Assembly (NCBI GenBank): GCA_002007465.1
Contig: LNAC01000018.1
Span: 2,989,800 to 3,053,799, forward strand
Source of the DNA: Ailurus styani
Lineage: Eukaryota > Chordata > Mammalia > Carnivora > Ailuridae
Reading direction: 5' to 3'
DNA length: 64,000 bases
Both the position numbers and the translations under genes were made by a program. The notes beneath the pieces are model-generated. The model did not search any database, was not told the DNA's origin, and worked only from the letters and a program-made list of their open reading frames with translations. This document shows, one piece after another, positions 23,790 through 41,614 of this stretch (positions within the stretch are counted from its first letter, which is position 1; every line of letters starts with the position of its first letter).

Positions 23790-23978
23790 CTTTTTAAAAA
23801 AGATTTTTATTTATTTGACACAGAGAGCTGTGCAGGGGGAGCAGCAGGTAAGAGGGAGAGGGAGAAGCAGACTCCTCACTGAGTAGGGAGCCCAGTGTGG
23901 GGCTCCATCCCAGGACCCTGAGATCATGACCTGAGCCAAAGGCAGATGCTTAACCGACTGAGCCACCCAAGTGCCCCT
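23790..23978 (-). mobile_element. Can-SINE
   Basis: Minus copy; flanks share attttccttta. It lacks a long (GA)n tract. Confidence 0.92.
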
Positions 23979-23992
23979 CCATTTTCCTTTAG

Positions 23993-25990
23993 ATGGAGTA
24001 AGCTGGTGTTCCTACAAATCACCTAAGCTGTATTACTTTTCTCTTTTCATTGTTTAAACATATCTCTATTATTTTCTTTATATTGACAAACAAAATATAT
24101 CTCAGCATATATATTTTCAGCATAAATAGAACAGTGTATGTTAATTGATTACATGTGAGGTGTTTCAAAACTTGTTGCTGTTCTTGCAAATAATTCATAT
24201 GATCTCCAGGTACGTATCCTTTTCTTAAAGCTCTTAAAGATGAAGACAAGTTTTCTTTTTAATTTTGAATATCATACATTCATTCCACACAGTCTTCATT
24301 ATATGATAAATATTGCAAATACAAAATTAGTAAGATGTAGTTCTCATCCAGCTGTGTACAGCTGGTTTTTTTACATTATGGCTTGAATGGACCCTGTACA
24401 TAGATTCAGAACTACTAGACTTTGTTGACAAGTAAAATTACTAAAATTTGCCTTCAACATGGTCAATGCAAAAGTATATGGAAGATGAATGAATGCCTAT
24501 TGATTTATAAATGTAATCTAAAATTAGGTGACACTATTTAGATTTTTATTCCAATTTTAAAATTCTTGGTTCCTTCATTTTAGAAATTTGGAGATTTGAA
24601 AGCATAAGAAACTGCAATTTTGGCTTCATCTCACAGCAAGGACCTTAATATCATGCGTAAAGAAAGCTTATGAGATAATCTCCTATCTTCATGGATTTTC
24701 ATTCACTTCTTAAACATACTAATTTTATGAAATAAAATATCCACTTTTATTAAATGGAGTTAAAATTTTAAAAATTTTTATCTATTGGAGTATTGATTTT
24801 CATTTTGTATTTTTTTAATTCTTTAGGGTTTGGGTAGACAACTTTTTTAGGTCTGATTTTAAATTATGCACTAATATGAAAATAGAGTAAAATGCATCAC
24901 TTTGTGGTTAATAAATTCAATGTTCTGTTTACAGACAGATTGTTATAAAATTACTGATATATTACAGCAGAAGCAGTAAAGGTTATGTCAAGCAACTACT
25001 AAAAAAATCATACTACGTAGTGTTAATGATGTTACCTTAACATACCAGCTTCAGGGGCTGCATAATTGTTTCTGCCAACCCATAAATTTTTGAGTAACAA
25101 CAAAATTATTGTGATTTTTCTTACTAAATAATTCATACATTACAAAGCATGTATGTAACAAGGTCCATGAATCACTAAAGCATATAATGATCATATATCT
25201 AATGACATATCTCTTTTCATAAGATGAATTCAAATAGATTTATGTATTTAGGTTAACTAAAAAATACTGAGTTTATAAGGTTCATAATTCTATCATCAAC
25301 AACAATACAAAAACTTCAAATCTTCTCTAAGCTTCCATGATTTGCTTTTAAAAACTGGAAGCTTTTGTTTATCAAAATCCTTATGTTAAGCTACTTTTCA
25401 TGAAGTTTTACTGCTTTTAAATTGATACTATAAATATCACTGAAGATAAATTAATAATATAATGGAGTAGTACAATGTTCATAAACTGTATTTAAAATGA
25501 TATAAGTGCAACTAAAATAGCTATAAGCAATACTATATAACACCTCATACTTGTAGCTAATATTCTTTACCCAGAAACTAGGATCTAAAAAAGGATATTT
25601 TCATTTACTAACATTTTAATGCTTTTCTTTGGTCTTATCTTAAATAATATTAAACCAAGTACATCTTTTTAAAACAACACATCTCTTTATGCATGTGTGT
25701 ATGTATTTTTACATTGAAGAATAATTGACCTACAACATTGTATTAGTTTCAGAATACAAATATATAATAAAGATATAAAAGTATATCCTTAATGCTATTA
25801 AAAATGATCCCAAATGAGATTTCATCTGCTTAATTAAAACTAGGCTTCATAATTAAAAATTTTTAAATTCCAAGACTGCAGTATATAAAATGATATTAAC
25901 ATGTTTTACCTCTTTTAATCTCTAATTTTTCTAAACTCAATTACTTTCTATAGAAATCATGCAGTTGTATTTCATTACAGTAACATTAAA
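23993..25990. other. AT-rich intergenic, nothing recognised
   Basis: Two kilobases with no gene or repeat family I can name. Short ORFs are random. Confidence 0.5.
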
Positions 25991-26068
25991 TCCTTTACTA
26001 AATTAAAAAAATTTTTTTATTTGTAGTAAAATACATATAATACAAAATTTACCATGTTAGTCATTTTT

Positions 26069-26278
26069 TTAAAAAGATTTTATTTATTTGAGGGAGCGAG
26101 AGCATGCATGCTTAGGGAGGAGCAGTGAGAGAGAGAGAGAGGGAGGGAGGGGAAAAGAATCTCAAGCAGACCCAGTGGTGAACAGAGCCAGCCACGGGGC
26201 TGGAACCCATGATTGGAGATCAGGACCTGAGACTAACCCGCGTCCTACACTCAACTGACTGAACCACCCAGGCACTGC
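26069..26278 (-). mobile_element. Can-SINE inside L1
   Basis: Flanked by accatgttagtcattttt (26051-26068) and accatgttaaccattttt (26279-26296). An older, diverged copy. Confidence 0.92.
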
Positions 26279-27190
26279 ACCATGTTAACCATTTTTAAGT
26301 GTACAGTTCAGTGGTATCAAGTACAGTCACATTATCATTCACGTTATTATGCAAACATTGGTACCATCTATGGTACCAGACCTTTTTTCATCTTGCAAAA
26401 TTGAAACCATACTACATTAAATACTAACTGCCCATTTCCTCTCTCCCCATTACTATTTTTTTAACGGTTTCATTGAGAGATAATTCACATGCCATACAGT
26501 CTTCTATTTAGAATGTACCATTTAATGGTGTGAGTATAGTCTCAGCGTTGTACAACCATCACCACAATCAATTTTAGAACAATTTCAGTCACCCCAAAAA
26601 GAAAACCCATACCCATGACCAGTCACTGCCCATTTCCTCCCAACCTTCCCATCCCTAGACAATCACTAATTTACTTTGGCTCTGTAGATTTGCCTGTTCT
26701 GGACATTTCATATAAATGAAATCAGATAATATGTGGTCTTTTATGACTGGCTTCTTTCACTTAACATGATGTTTTCAAGTTTCCTCAATGCTGTCATGTT
26801 TATGGGCCCATCATTTTTTTAACTAATATTCCATTGTGTGAACATGCCACATTTTATTTATTCATTCATCAGCTGGTTGCTATTTGGGTTGTTTCCATTT
26901 TGGGGCTAGAATGAACAATGCTGCTTTGAACATTTTTGTACAAGTTTTTGTGTGAACATATGTTTTAAATTCTCTACAGTATATACCTAGGAATAGAATT
27001 GCTGGGTCATATGGTAAGTTAATGCTTAATATTTAGAGGAACTGTCAAACTTTCCCAAAGTTGTATCATTTTACACTCCCACTGATAATGCATGAGGGTT
27101 CCAATTTCTCCACATCCTTGGCAATACTTGGTATCATCTGTCTTTGCTATTGCAGCCATCCTAGGAGGTAAGAAGTGGTATCTCACTGTG

Positions 27191-27380
27191 TTTTTTTTTT
27201 AAGATTTTATTTATTTATTTGACAGAGAGAGAGATCACAAGTAGACTGAGAGACAGGCAGAGAGAGAGGAGGAAGCCTTGCTGAGCAGGGAGCCCGATGT
27301 GGGCCTCGATCCCAAGACCCTGAGATCATGACCTGAGCCGAAGGCAGAGGCCTTAACCCACTGAGCCACCCAGGCACCCT
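27191..27380 (-). mobile_element. Can-SINE inside L1
   Basis: Flanks ctcactgtgtttt and ctcattgcggtttt are remnants of the target duplication. Ends in gagccacccaggcaccct. Confidence 0.93.
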
Positions 27381-27551
27381 CATTGCGGTTTTGATTTGCG
27401 TTTCCCTAACAGTTAATGTTGAACATCATTTCATGTGCTTAGTAGCAAAAATTTGTATCATTTATTTGGAGAAATACCTGTTCAAATCTACTTTTCAATT
27501 GGGTTTTTAAAATATTCTAGCTACAAGTCCCCTATAAGATAAATGATTTGA

Positions 27552-27747
27552 TGGGCGCCTGGGTGTCTCAGTGGGTTAAAGCCTCTGCCTTCGGCTCAGG
27601 TTATGATCTCAGGGTCCTGGGATCAAGGCCCGCATCGGGCTCTCTGCTCAGCAGGGAGCCTGCTTCCTCCTCTCTCTCTGCCTGCCTCTCTGCCTACTTG
27701 TGATCTCTCTCTCTGTGTCAAATAAATAAGTAAATCTTTAAAAAAAA
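27552..27747 (+). mobile_element. Can-SINE
   Basis: Young-looking subtype with gggttaaagcctctgccttc. Flanks aagataaatgatttg and aagatacatgatttg. Confidence 0.95.
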
Positions 27748-27964
27748 AGATACATGATTTGCACATATTTTCCTCTCATAACATCAGTTGGTTTTTCATT
27801 TTCTTGAAAGTATCCTTTGAAGCACAAAAGTTTTTAATTTTGATGAAGTCCAACTTCTCTATTTTTTTCATTTTTCATTTTCCTTTACTAACTTATCGTT
27901 TCCCCCAAGTAGGAGAATTTTATAGCAGGCTCTACACAAAATCAATTTCTTTACTAGGAAACTA

Positions 27965-29528
27965 ACTTAACTTTCAGAAACACACTAAAAACAATCTGGA
28001 TTTATTTTATCCCAGGTGCATTAAATATATTCTCAATTAGCAGAACAGAATTCTGAGAAGTAGCTAGATGGCCAAACTTGTGTCAGTGGAAACTATTTTA
28101 GCCACATTTCCATTTAAAGAAAAAATTTTTTCTCAACATTACTTTTCTAATTTATATTACAAAAATACTCTGTGGACCATGGTCACTACTAATAACAATT
28201 CTTACTGTTGGGAAAGCTCTTGTGAAACATTTGTCAAGCATATAAAATAGTATAAAAGTGAAATATAGTAATTAAGATTTGTGTTCTATCGATTGTGTAG
28301 CTAAAGTAATTTTTCATTACTAACATAAGATTTAATAAGTATAAGTAGTTAAAGATTCTGACTTGGCACTAGTCATTAGCATGTAATTGAACTAGTAAAA
28401 AAGTCAGTTAAAGCTGTGTTGATTACCACCTTATCTTTGAAAGGCAATTAAAGACCTCAATCATTGAAACAAGATTTGATTGTGCAGCCTTTATTGGACA
28501 TTGATCTTTCAGCAAAGTGCAGTTACATTTTCCATTAATTTACAGTAACACAGTTTAACTTTGATACCCTAGACTGTTGACCCAGGTGAGATGTAATGCT
28601 AAGTACTTGTTTAGGTTAAGATGCCCGCAAACATCATTACTGTTGGAATGGTAAGTGCTGAAAAAAAGTGGATACCCAATCTACTGGCTTTAGGATAAGG
28701 TTTCTGTTATCTGCATTAGCTTTTAAATGAAATGAAACCAAGATCCTTGTCTTGATGTCACCCCACCCATTTAAACATCATTCATTCTTTAATAGAATTA
28801 AGAGCTATTTCATGAAGCATTACAGATGTTCTTGCTTATAGTTTTGAGTGAATATAAATGGCAAGAAATAAAATGTACATTGGAAAAGAAATACATATGG
28901 TTTTTAATAATTAAAAATGTTTCAATTTTTTACTGAAGTAAACAATTAGCAAAATATCAGTGACCAAATATGTGTGATAAAAGAAATAACTATTTGTCAT
29001 TTTGCTATGTTAAGACATTAGCACCAAGAAACTAGGGATTTTTTTTATTTGCCACCTCTCATGCCCCTAGTTCTTACTGTATCTTTACGGTGGTTCACAG
29101 TTTACACAGGAACTAAAAATTTTGACTAAAAATTTCTTCCAGTGGTTAGTAATTGATTTGCATAGAAGTAATAATCAATAGAAGATTTGTAAAATTTTAT
29201 ACTAACACTCATCTTCATTAAAAAGTAGTTTTGCATGGATCTTTTGAAAGACAAAATCCCATCAAAGAAGTATTGGCAGAAAAGCTGTTTTTGGTTGTTT
29301 CATCCACTAAGACTGTACCTAATATCCAGAATGGGAGGGTCCACTCAGAACCCTGCCTGCTAACTCGGCCATAATCAACTCTCACCCAGGCATATGTACA
29401 ATGCCTCAGTTTGTCTCCTCCTTTTTTCCTCTCCCTTACTTTTAAAATCCTTTCGTTAAGGAAGTCCTTTACAAAACCAGCTTTTACTGAAATAAAACTG
29501 ACATTAGCTTACAAGCATATTTATCATA
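27965..29528. other. Repeat-free intergenic block
   Basis: AT-rich and free of recognisable SINE or L1. It contains several TAAT and TTAAT homeodomain-type cores around 28370-28560. No ORF of interest. Confidence 0.45.
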
Positions 29529-29530
29529 CT

Positions 29531-29727
29531 TTTTAAAAAAGATTTTATTTATTTATTTGACAGAGAGAGAGAGAGATCACAAGTAGGCAGAGAGGCAGGC
29601 AGAGAGAAAGGAGGAAGCAGGCTCTCTGCAGAGCAGAGAGCCCGATGTGGGCCTCGATCCCAGGACCCTGAGATCATGACCTGAGCCGAAGGCAGAGGCT
29701 TTAACCCACTGAGACACCCAGGTGCCC
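29531..29727 (-). mobile_element. Can-SINE
   Basis: Minus copy. Flanking tttatcatac and taccatac are weak duplication remnants. Confidence 0.92.
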
Positions 29728-29739
29728 TACCATACATTT

Positions 29740-31920
29740 TAAAGTAGAAAGTTTTCTTGTTTTGTTCTTCTCAGATTACAGGTCAAAAAAACTAAGACAC
29801 AAATGAGTAGTTATTAGCTTGAGATCAAAAATTAATACAGGACTAACACACTAACACTAAAAATAGAATCAATCTCCTGACTCCTAGCATTTATACTTTA
29901 TCCCCTTTAGGCCACAATGCTTCCATATCATATTCAACTTTAAAGGAAAATCTTAAACCATTACCATTCAATGGGGAGCATTTTTAGACTAAAAGGTTCA
30001 CTGTAAGACTTAATGAATCCAAGGAATGATATTTTAATATTTGAACCATGCCCTTAGCCATCATTGAGTTCATCCTTCACCATGATCAACTCCATGAGAG
30101 CAAGAGGTCTATTGATTTTCATGTAATACAAGAAAATATTACATTTGCTTAATTGTTACACAGCAAGTGCATGAGACAAGAAATCAAGGCTCTATTTAAT
30201 GCTGCAAGCAGCAGAGAATTACAGAGATCAATAGGGTAGTTTGTCAAAGATCTTCTCCGAGGAGACTTACCTATCACCATATGGACAAGAAGTCACACTG
30301 ACTATAGCTATTGAAAAACAGGTAAGCAGAGTCAGCAGTACAAATTATCAGAAATCAAACAGACCAGTGTGAAAAGAAGTGCAACTCTACTGAAAAGCTG
30401 TATTTATAGTCTGGTAATTAAAAACCATTTTATCAGCCTTGTGCTGGGACCAAACCTTTACGGCAAGTATTGACAAGACCAGCAGCAGTGAATGAGCAGT
30501 ATTTGACTTAAAACTTATGAGCTATAGTTATTTAACTTTGCCCATTACAGGGGAAATCAGTTCTAGCCTTCCTTGCAAAATGCTAATAGTCAGTTGTATT
30601 ATTAATGAAGCTTAATGTAACACTATCTCCTTTGTGTAAGCCATTCATTTAACTAGTGTCAAGTATATTCTTCTGGACTAAATATATTGGTATAAGTACT
30701 TCTTTGATTAAAGTGTTATTTAGAATTGCTTTTAGACAAGTGAACACTACATATATTTGAAGAACAGCTCACTCTCTGCAGCTCATTTAAAACAACTACC
30801 TTTAACGAAGTCAGTTTGTATTATTTGATTCTGGGTATTTTCACCTCAGTTGCTGCCATTCACTTTCTCTACTGATTTGCCAGAAGCAAGCACCCAAATG
30901 CTGGTTAGATTGTATTTTATAAAATATTTTGCTACAGTAATGTGTGAATGTTGCAGAGTATCAGCAACACATTAACATAAAATGATATATAATGTATGTT
31001 TGTAATTATGGGAGAGATCATAAATCTTAAACACCCATTGGTTTAGAAATTAAATAGTTCTACTTAGTTCTCCCTAAATTACTCCAAATTTCTGAAATTT
31101 ACCATTTGTCTGGGTATTTTGTAACTACCCCCAAGGATAAATTTTTTTTAATGACTTTCCTTTCAAAAATGCAATTAACTTAATAAAATCTTAACACAAA
31201 ACTGCCATCAGGTCTTTAAAATTTCAGCCCATTTCCCTTCACCAAGAAGTGTATGGATATGTAACATTTCAGCTAATTGCTTTTATAAACAGTCACCAAA
31301 TTTATTCTTCTGGGTCTTTCTAGATCTTAATTGTTCTTACAGCTTTATCAGCATGCTATTTTAACTTTTAGTAAGTCTTAATTTCATTCGTCTTGGTACA
31401 TTTACATTAACCAGAGTCATTATTTTTTTAGAAAGTAGTATGGTATTGGATGTTTAGACAATAAGAAGTTTCAAAATTACATCTAGACCTCTCATCCAGG
31501 TAAATGGCACAAGGGCTTTAAGACATTCCCACTGAAAGTCCTGGCAGCTGAATAGTTTAGATTTCAGATTTCAATTAGAACCCATCAGTTTTGGAATTGC
31601 CAATGGTATCTCCACACATATCCTAAAATCCTCTACTTTTCCCAGTGTCCTATAAAAGATTTTTTACCTTCCTTCTTTGTGTGCATTTCCATTTTCTCTT
31701 CAAAGAATCTATTTGAATTGTTAACACCTAAGTATAGAATATTATTATATTATAATCATTTTTTATTTGTAATTTAACCCAATTCTAGGGGGAAAAAATG
31801 CATCTGTAGTTCCCATTGGCTAAACTGAGCACACAATATATAACAACACATGAAAAGCTTTGCCTCTTGAGGGCAATGATTCATCTTAAAGAACCCAACA
31901 CTTTAGAAAGAAAAAGCTGT
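29740..31920. other. Repeat-poor intergenic stretch
   Basis: Only one repeat stands out, the third copy of the 85-bp element at 30655. No gene was recognised. The right end is just past the C15orf61 poly(A) signal. Confidence 0.45.
30655..30735 (+). repeat. 85-bp repeat, copy C
   Basis: The most diverged copy, with ctttgattaaag at 30702-30713 and agtgtcaagtat at its left end. It lies about 21 kb from copies A and B. Confidence 0.5.
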
Positions 31921-31930
31921 TTGCAAAAGT

Positions 31931-31936
31931 TTTATT
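31931..31936 (-). terminator. C15orf61: Candidate poly(A) signal for C15orf61
   Basis: AATAAA on the minus strand lies 78 bases after the C15orf61 stop codon. It is the first canonical hexamer downstream. Whether it is the main site cannot be told from sequence alone. Confidence 0.5.
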
Positions 31937-32013
31937 TTAAAGGGTCAAAAATAAACATTGCACATACACACAAGAGAAAATCCACCGATATTTATGTTCT
32001 CTGAGGCACACCT

Positions 32014-36894
<4,881 letters not shown>

Positions 36895-36895
36895 C

Positions 36896-36931
36896 NNNNN
36901 NNNNNNNNNNNNNNNNNNNNNNNNNNNNNNN
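36896..36931. other. 36-base assembly gap (N)
   Basis: A run of 36 N interrupts the C15orf61 promoter, directly after an alternating CG tract (cgcgcgcgcgccc). The flank on the other side is much less GC-rich. The short length suggests an unresolved GC-rich hairpin or dropout rather than a large missing segment, but the true size is unknown. Confidence 0.99.
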
Positions 36932-37131
36932 TGTGGAATTCAAGTAAGAAGGTAAGGGAGACTGGCATGTTTTTCCGAGTTCAGTACTGAGTGTTTTTAT
37001 TTTTTGGAGCAGGCGGCGCGTGCGCACGAAGGTCTCACGGTCTCCCGCGAAGGGGACTGAGAGGCCCGAGGGCTGGCGAAGTGACTGGCCGGGGGAGTGA
37101 GGGTCAGCAACGCAGAGGAGGTAATTAAATC

Positions 37132-37143
37132 GTCACGTGTGAC
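37132..37143. promoter_or_regulatory. E-box palindrome upstream of C15orf61
   Basis: The sequence gtcacgtgtgac has a CACGTG core with flanks matching USF/MITF/TFE-type bHLH-zip sites (GTCACGTGAC with a two-base insertion). It lies at the edge of the CpG island, about 325 bases upstream of the start codon. A TGACCT nuclear-receptor half site overlaps its right end. Binding is inferred from the motif only. Confidence 0.45.
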
Positions 37144-37150
37144 CTCATGT

Positions 37151-38440
37151 AGGCGTTATCAACCTTGGGGCGCCAGAGAGGGGTGGAATTTGGGCGCTTT
37201 ATCGGTAGGGGTGAGGAAAATTAAGGCTTAAAACAAATAATCCCCGTAGCGAGTGGCAGAACTGACACCCAGATCTCTCTTCCAGGCCGTGGGCTCAAGT
37301 GAAATCCTCACCTGGAGTTGCTGAGGAGACACTTGAGAAGGTGTCTTTGGGGAAGCGAGTTAAAAGCCAAGTCCCCAGTTTTGCACTGGCTGGTAAAGTC
37401 GGGAAGCACTTTTATGTTTAGGTCTTCTCTGTCATGGTCACTGTTTAGGATAAGCCCCAGATAGTTCAATTAGAAAGTTTATACATTTTAAAAACAAAAT
37501 TTTAAAAAAGTGATCCACATCTTTGTGCGCATTGCCCTGATGTGCACCACTACCTCCCTTCCTAAGCTTGGTGAAAGTCAGACTAGGGGTCTTTTAGTTA
37601 TAAACCGTTATAATCCTCAGCTACCCATTATCAATCTATTACTTCAGGAAAACCTTTTCTCAAATTTCATAGCCACCTGAGGTCATCTTTTATATATACC
37701 TGCTTTCTAAAGAAGAATTTCTTCCTATTTGTCCTCTACTCCTTTTGTTTGGGAAACCATACATAAATAAGATGATGTGTCTGGAAAGCATTATATGTGA
37801 ATGAGATAATTATGTGTAAGCACCACATAACAAATTATTGTTGAAACTCAAGGGAGGGATGTAGGATAGGGTGGCTAGTTTTTACATTTTCCAGTTTTCA
37901 TTGATTCATTCAACAAACATTAAGTACCTGTTACCATGTTCCAGATTTTGAGGGGACTTGTAGTCCTGCAAATAATTTGAATTTTACCTTATAGGATTCC
38001 CTATTAGATAAAAGTTTTTAAAAAGATTTTAGATGGAGGAATGATGTGGTTAAGCTTGCAACAGAAATGGCTGAAGGGAGGATAAGATAGGAGATGGAGG
38101 GGATTCAGTACTGCGATTTTCAAATTAAATTTTAAAAAGTCAGTACTTTTTAAAGTCTTTTTCAAGTAAAATCTGTCACAGAACCCCAACATATAAAGTA
38201 GACAAAAACTTGTTTTTTTATTAAGCATTTGTCAGTTCAAAAGTTTAATATTAATTTTATAGGTAAATTTTTTTTTAAAGAGCCTGGTTTGTTGTCTTTG
38301 TTTTTGTTTTGTTTTTAGCAGACAAGGAATTTATCAGAAGGAAATTGGGTAGCTACAGTAATAAGTAGGAAGTCTGCAGACCAATAGAAACTAGTCTGGT
38401 TATGGTGCCATGATGGCCCCACTGCCACTGAAGTCTTGAC
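37151..38440. other. Intergenic upstream of C15orf61
   Basis: Nothing specific was recognised apart from short MIR/L2-like phrases (cattcaacaaacattaagta near 37910). Confidence 0.45.
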
Positions 38441-38448
38441 TCTGCTCT

Positions 38449-38651
38449 CTCTTTTTTTTTAATTAAGATTTTATTTATTTATTTGTCAGAGAGAGAGAGA
38501 GAGAGAGAGAATAAGCAGAGAGAGCAGCAGGCAGAAGGAGAAGCAGACTCCTTGCTGAGTAAGGAGCCCAATGAGGGACTCAATCCCAGGACCCTGGGAT
38601 CCTGACCTAAGCCAAAGGCGGACATTCAACTGACTGAGCCACCCAGGCACC
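38449..38651 (-). mobile_element. Can-SINE
   Basis: Exact 14-bp target duplication cttgactctgctct (38435-38448 and 38652-38665). Confidence 0.95.
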
Positions 38652-38665
38652 CTTGACTCTGCTCT

Positions 38666-39772
38666 TATGTGCTGGAAAACTTTCAAAGTTGGGGGTTATG
38701 GACAACAGTTGGAGATAGGACAACTACAAGTAGCCTCAGGACAGTTTCTTATTCTTCTGTTTTGGTTGTACAATTTCAAGAATATCCTGATCCGTCCAGA
38801 AAAGTAGATACAAATTAGGGTGGTCTTAAAATGACTCATCTTGAAATTTCAGACATGTGCTTCAATTACAAAGATGGCAGAGATTAATTCTGAGATCTAA
38901 ACTCAGACAATTTAACCTCAAATTAACATGTGGGCAGTTTGCAGTGTGTTAAATTTTGGCATTATATCCCTTGGCAGTATGAAAGCCTATTTTAAAAAGT
39001 GAAATTTGAATCAAACATCTGTGGAACCTGAAGTAGTCTGAGAAGCTCTAGGTTCTGTGGCATCTACAAGGTAAAAACCACTGATAGAGACAACCACATA
39101 TTGAGATTAGGTTTCACTGCATTCTCCCATGCTTGAGAAAAGGGTTAGGGAACTGAAGTATTTCTATTGGAAGGTGCCTCTTGGAAAAACCTCATCAGTG
39201 GTGAGAGTTTCCTTAATTTAAGGCTCCATGGCTATCTTCCTCTATCTTATAAGGTAGGAAATTACTTCAAAGAAAGCAGATAGATAGTGGATCACACTCA
39301 GGTATTCAGGAGTGTTTGAATGAAATATTTTCTTAACCTAAAAATATAGAGCTGGAAAACATGATTTCTAGCTACCTCTTCTGACTTTAAGGTTATACGG
39401 TACTACTTCCATAACTGAAATAAGAAAATTTCTCAAAAAATCTGCAACTCAGATCAGTTCCAATTCTTGATTACCATGAACAAAGGGGCTTAGAAATTGG
39501 CATTCAAAAAGCATAAGTCAATGTTTTAAAAACATTGCGTCCAATAATTAAGAATTAATGCAGTAAACATATGAACACTTAGTTTTACACAAGATGTGAA
39601 GAAATGGCATACCCCTTTAGAAGGAACCCCTTAAAAATAGCTCTGTAAGAGTGATGCTGTGTATAGCATTTAGTTTGTGTATGGATATGATGTTACTCCT
39701 AGAAAGAAGGGATTTAGCCTTGCTGTTTTTGTTTTAAAGGCACCTGGATGCTATGGGTGTTCAGAACATGCT
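38666..39772. other. Intergenic, nothing recognised
   Basis: No gene or repeat family was recognised in this stretch. Confidence 0.45.
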
Positions 39773-39786
39773 AAAAATGAGTTCTT

Positions 39787-39965
39787 GGGGCACATGGGTG
39801 ACTCAGTCAGTTAAGCATCTGCCTTCTGCTCAGATCATAATCTCAGGGTCCTGGGATGGATCCCAGGCTCAGCAGGGAGTCTGCTTGTCTCTCTCTCTCC
39901 CTCTGCCCCTCCCCCCTGCCCCATTCCTGCTCTCTCTCATAAATAAATATACAAGATCTTTTTTA
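39787..39965 (+). mobile_element. Can-SINE
   Basis: Exact target duplication aaaaatgagttctt (39773-39786 and 39966-39979). Head ggggcacatgggtgactcag is slightly diverged. Confidence 0.95.
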
Positions 39966-39979
39966 AAAAATGAGTTCTT

Positions 39980-41150
39980 CAAAATTGATAAATTGGAATA
40001 TATTAAAATTAAGAATTTCTGTTCATCAAAAGGCACTAGGATTTGGCATCTAGAACAAATCATTTAAAAAACAACAATCCAGTAGAAAGGTGGACAAAAT
40101 ATTTGAATGGGACTCTTCACAAAGGAGAATATCCAGATGTCCAGTAAACATGGGAAAATTGTTTAGTTTCAATAATCACCTGAAAATGGAAATTAAAACT
40201 ACAATGCAGTACCATTACACATCCACCAAAGTAGCAGAAATAGAAAAGATGGAAAGTTCTAAATGTTGGTGGAGATATGTAGCAATTAGAACTTGTATAC
40301 ACTGCTAGCAACCAATTTGAATTTTTGGCAGTATATATTTACCTGCATATGTAATATTATATGTAATGTTATGACCAGCAGTGCCACTCTTGGATATACA
40401 CTTGTATTAGTAAGACTGCCATAACAAAATACCACAGACTGGCTGTGTAAACAACAGAAATTTGCTATTCACACTTCTGGAGACTGGGAAGTCTAAGATC
40501 AGGGTGCTGGTTGATTGGGTTCTTCCTGGAGAGAGTTCTCTTCTTGGCTTATAGCTCCTTCTTAGTATATCTTCCCATGTAGACAGAGCTAATTCTGGTG
40601 GATGCCTTTTTCTCTTCTGATAAGAGCATCAGCCCTACCAGATTAGGGTCCCACTCTTATGACCTCATTTACTTTTATCACTTCCTCTGGGATGCTATCT
40701 CCAACTACTGCCACATTGGGTATTAGGGCTTCAACATGTGAATATTGAGGGGATGCAAACATTCAGTCCTTAACAATGCCCCACAGAAATTGTGTGCACA
40801 TATTCTCCAAAAGATGTGTAGTAAAATATTCATAGCACTATTCATATTTGTGATATTTGACCTGGGAATTTACATGCCTGTCAATATAGAGTAGATGGAC
40901 AAATCGTGGCATTTGTTTGATGGACTACTATATAACAATGAGAAAGAATGATCCATAATTGCACACAGCATACATGAATCTCATAAACATAAGAAAGAGT
41001 GAAAGAAGTTAGACCCTAGAGCACTTATAATATGATTTCATTTCCATGAGTTATAAAAACTGGCCAAAATTCATCTTTGCTGTTAGAAGGCAGGATAGTG
41101 ATCACACTTACGGGGGGTGGGGTGGAGATCTAGAGGAGCCAGGGACTAGG
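39980..41150 (+). mobile_element. L1 fragment interrupted by a MaLR LTR
   Basis: Plus L1 text (gaatttctgttcatcaaaag, then ggacaaaatatttgaatggg, and later aattgcacacagcatacatg). The 3' end near 41150 is eroded. Confidence 0.75.
40407..40778 (-). mobile_element. MaLR (MLT1-type) solitary LTR
   Basis: Reverse LTR: tgtattagtaagactgccat at one end, with gaagtctaagatcagggtgc inside and caacatgtgaatattgaggg near the other. This is an old ERVL-MaLR LTR with no internal genes. Confidence 0.75.
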
Positions 41151-41232
41151 AGTATAAGGGGTTATCTTGGGGATTGGGATTATTCTCTTCTTTTGTTCAC
41201 GTATTTCTATAGTTCTTTTTCTTAAGACTTTT

Positions 41233-41416
41233 AAGATTTTATTTGAGAGAAAGAGAGAGAGAGAGAGAACATGCATGAGCACGGGGTGGGGCAGAGGGAA
41301 AAGCAGACTCCGGTTGATTAGGGATCCCTATACGGGGATCGATCCCAGAACCCTGAGATCATGACCTGAGCCAAACAAAGGCAGACACTTAACTGACTGA
41401 GCCACCCAGTCGCCCC
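41233..41416 (-). mobile_element. Can-SINE
   Basis: Flanked by aagactttt on both sides. Ends with gagccacccagtcgcccc. Confidence 0.93.
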
Positions 41417-41424
41417 AAGACTTT

Positions 41425-41614
41425 TTTTTTAAGAGTAATTTTAGGCTCACAGAAAAATTAAGAGGAAGGTAAAGAGATTTCTCATATATCCTCTGCCCCA
41501 CACATGCATCGCCTCCCCCATTATTAACATCCCCACCAGAGTGGTACATTTGTTATAATTGATGAACCTGTGATTGATCTGGTTTCTAGTTAAATAGGTG
41601 TAGTCAATTTGTGA
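41425..41614 (-). repeat. Old L1-like fragment
   Basis: Text tttaggctcacagaaaaatt and cccaccagagtggtacattt is a familiar reverse L1 segment. Confidence 0.55.

Larger units (their letters stand above)
25995..27960 (-). mobile_element. L1 debris, at least two overlapping 3' regions
   Basis: Reverse L1 text appears twice: accatttttaagtgtacagt near 26285 and aatgtaccatttaatggtgt near 26515. Then ccattgtgtgaacatgccac, gaattgctgggtcatatggt and tggtatcatctgtctttgc follow. Three SINEs lie inside. Confidence 0.75.
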
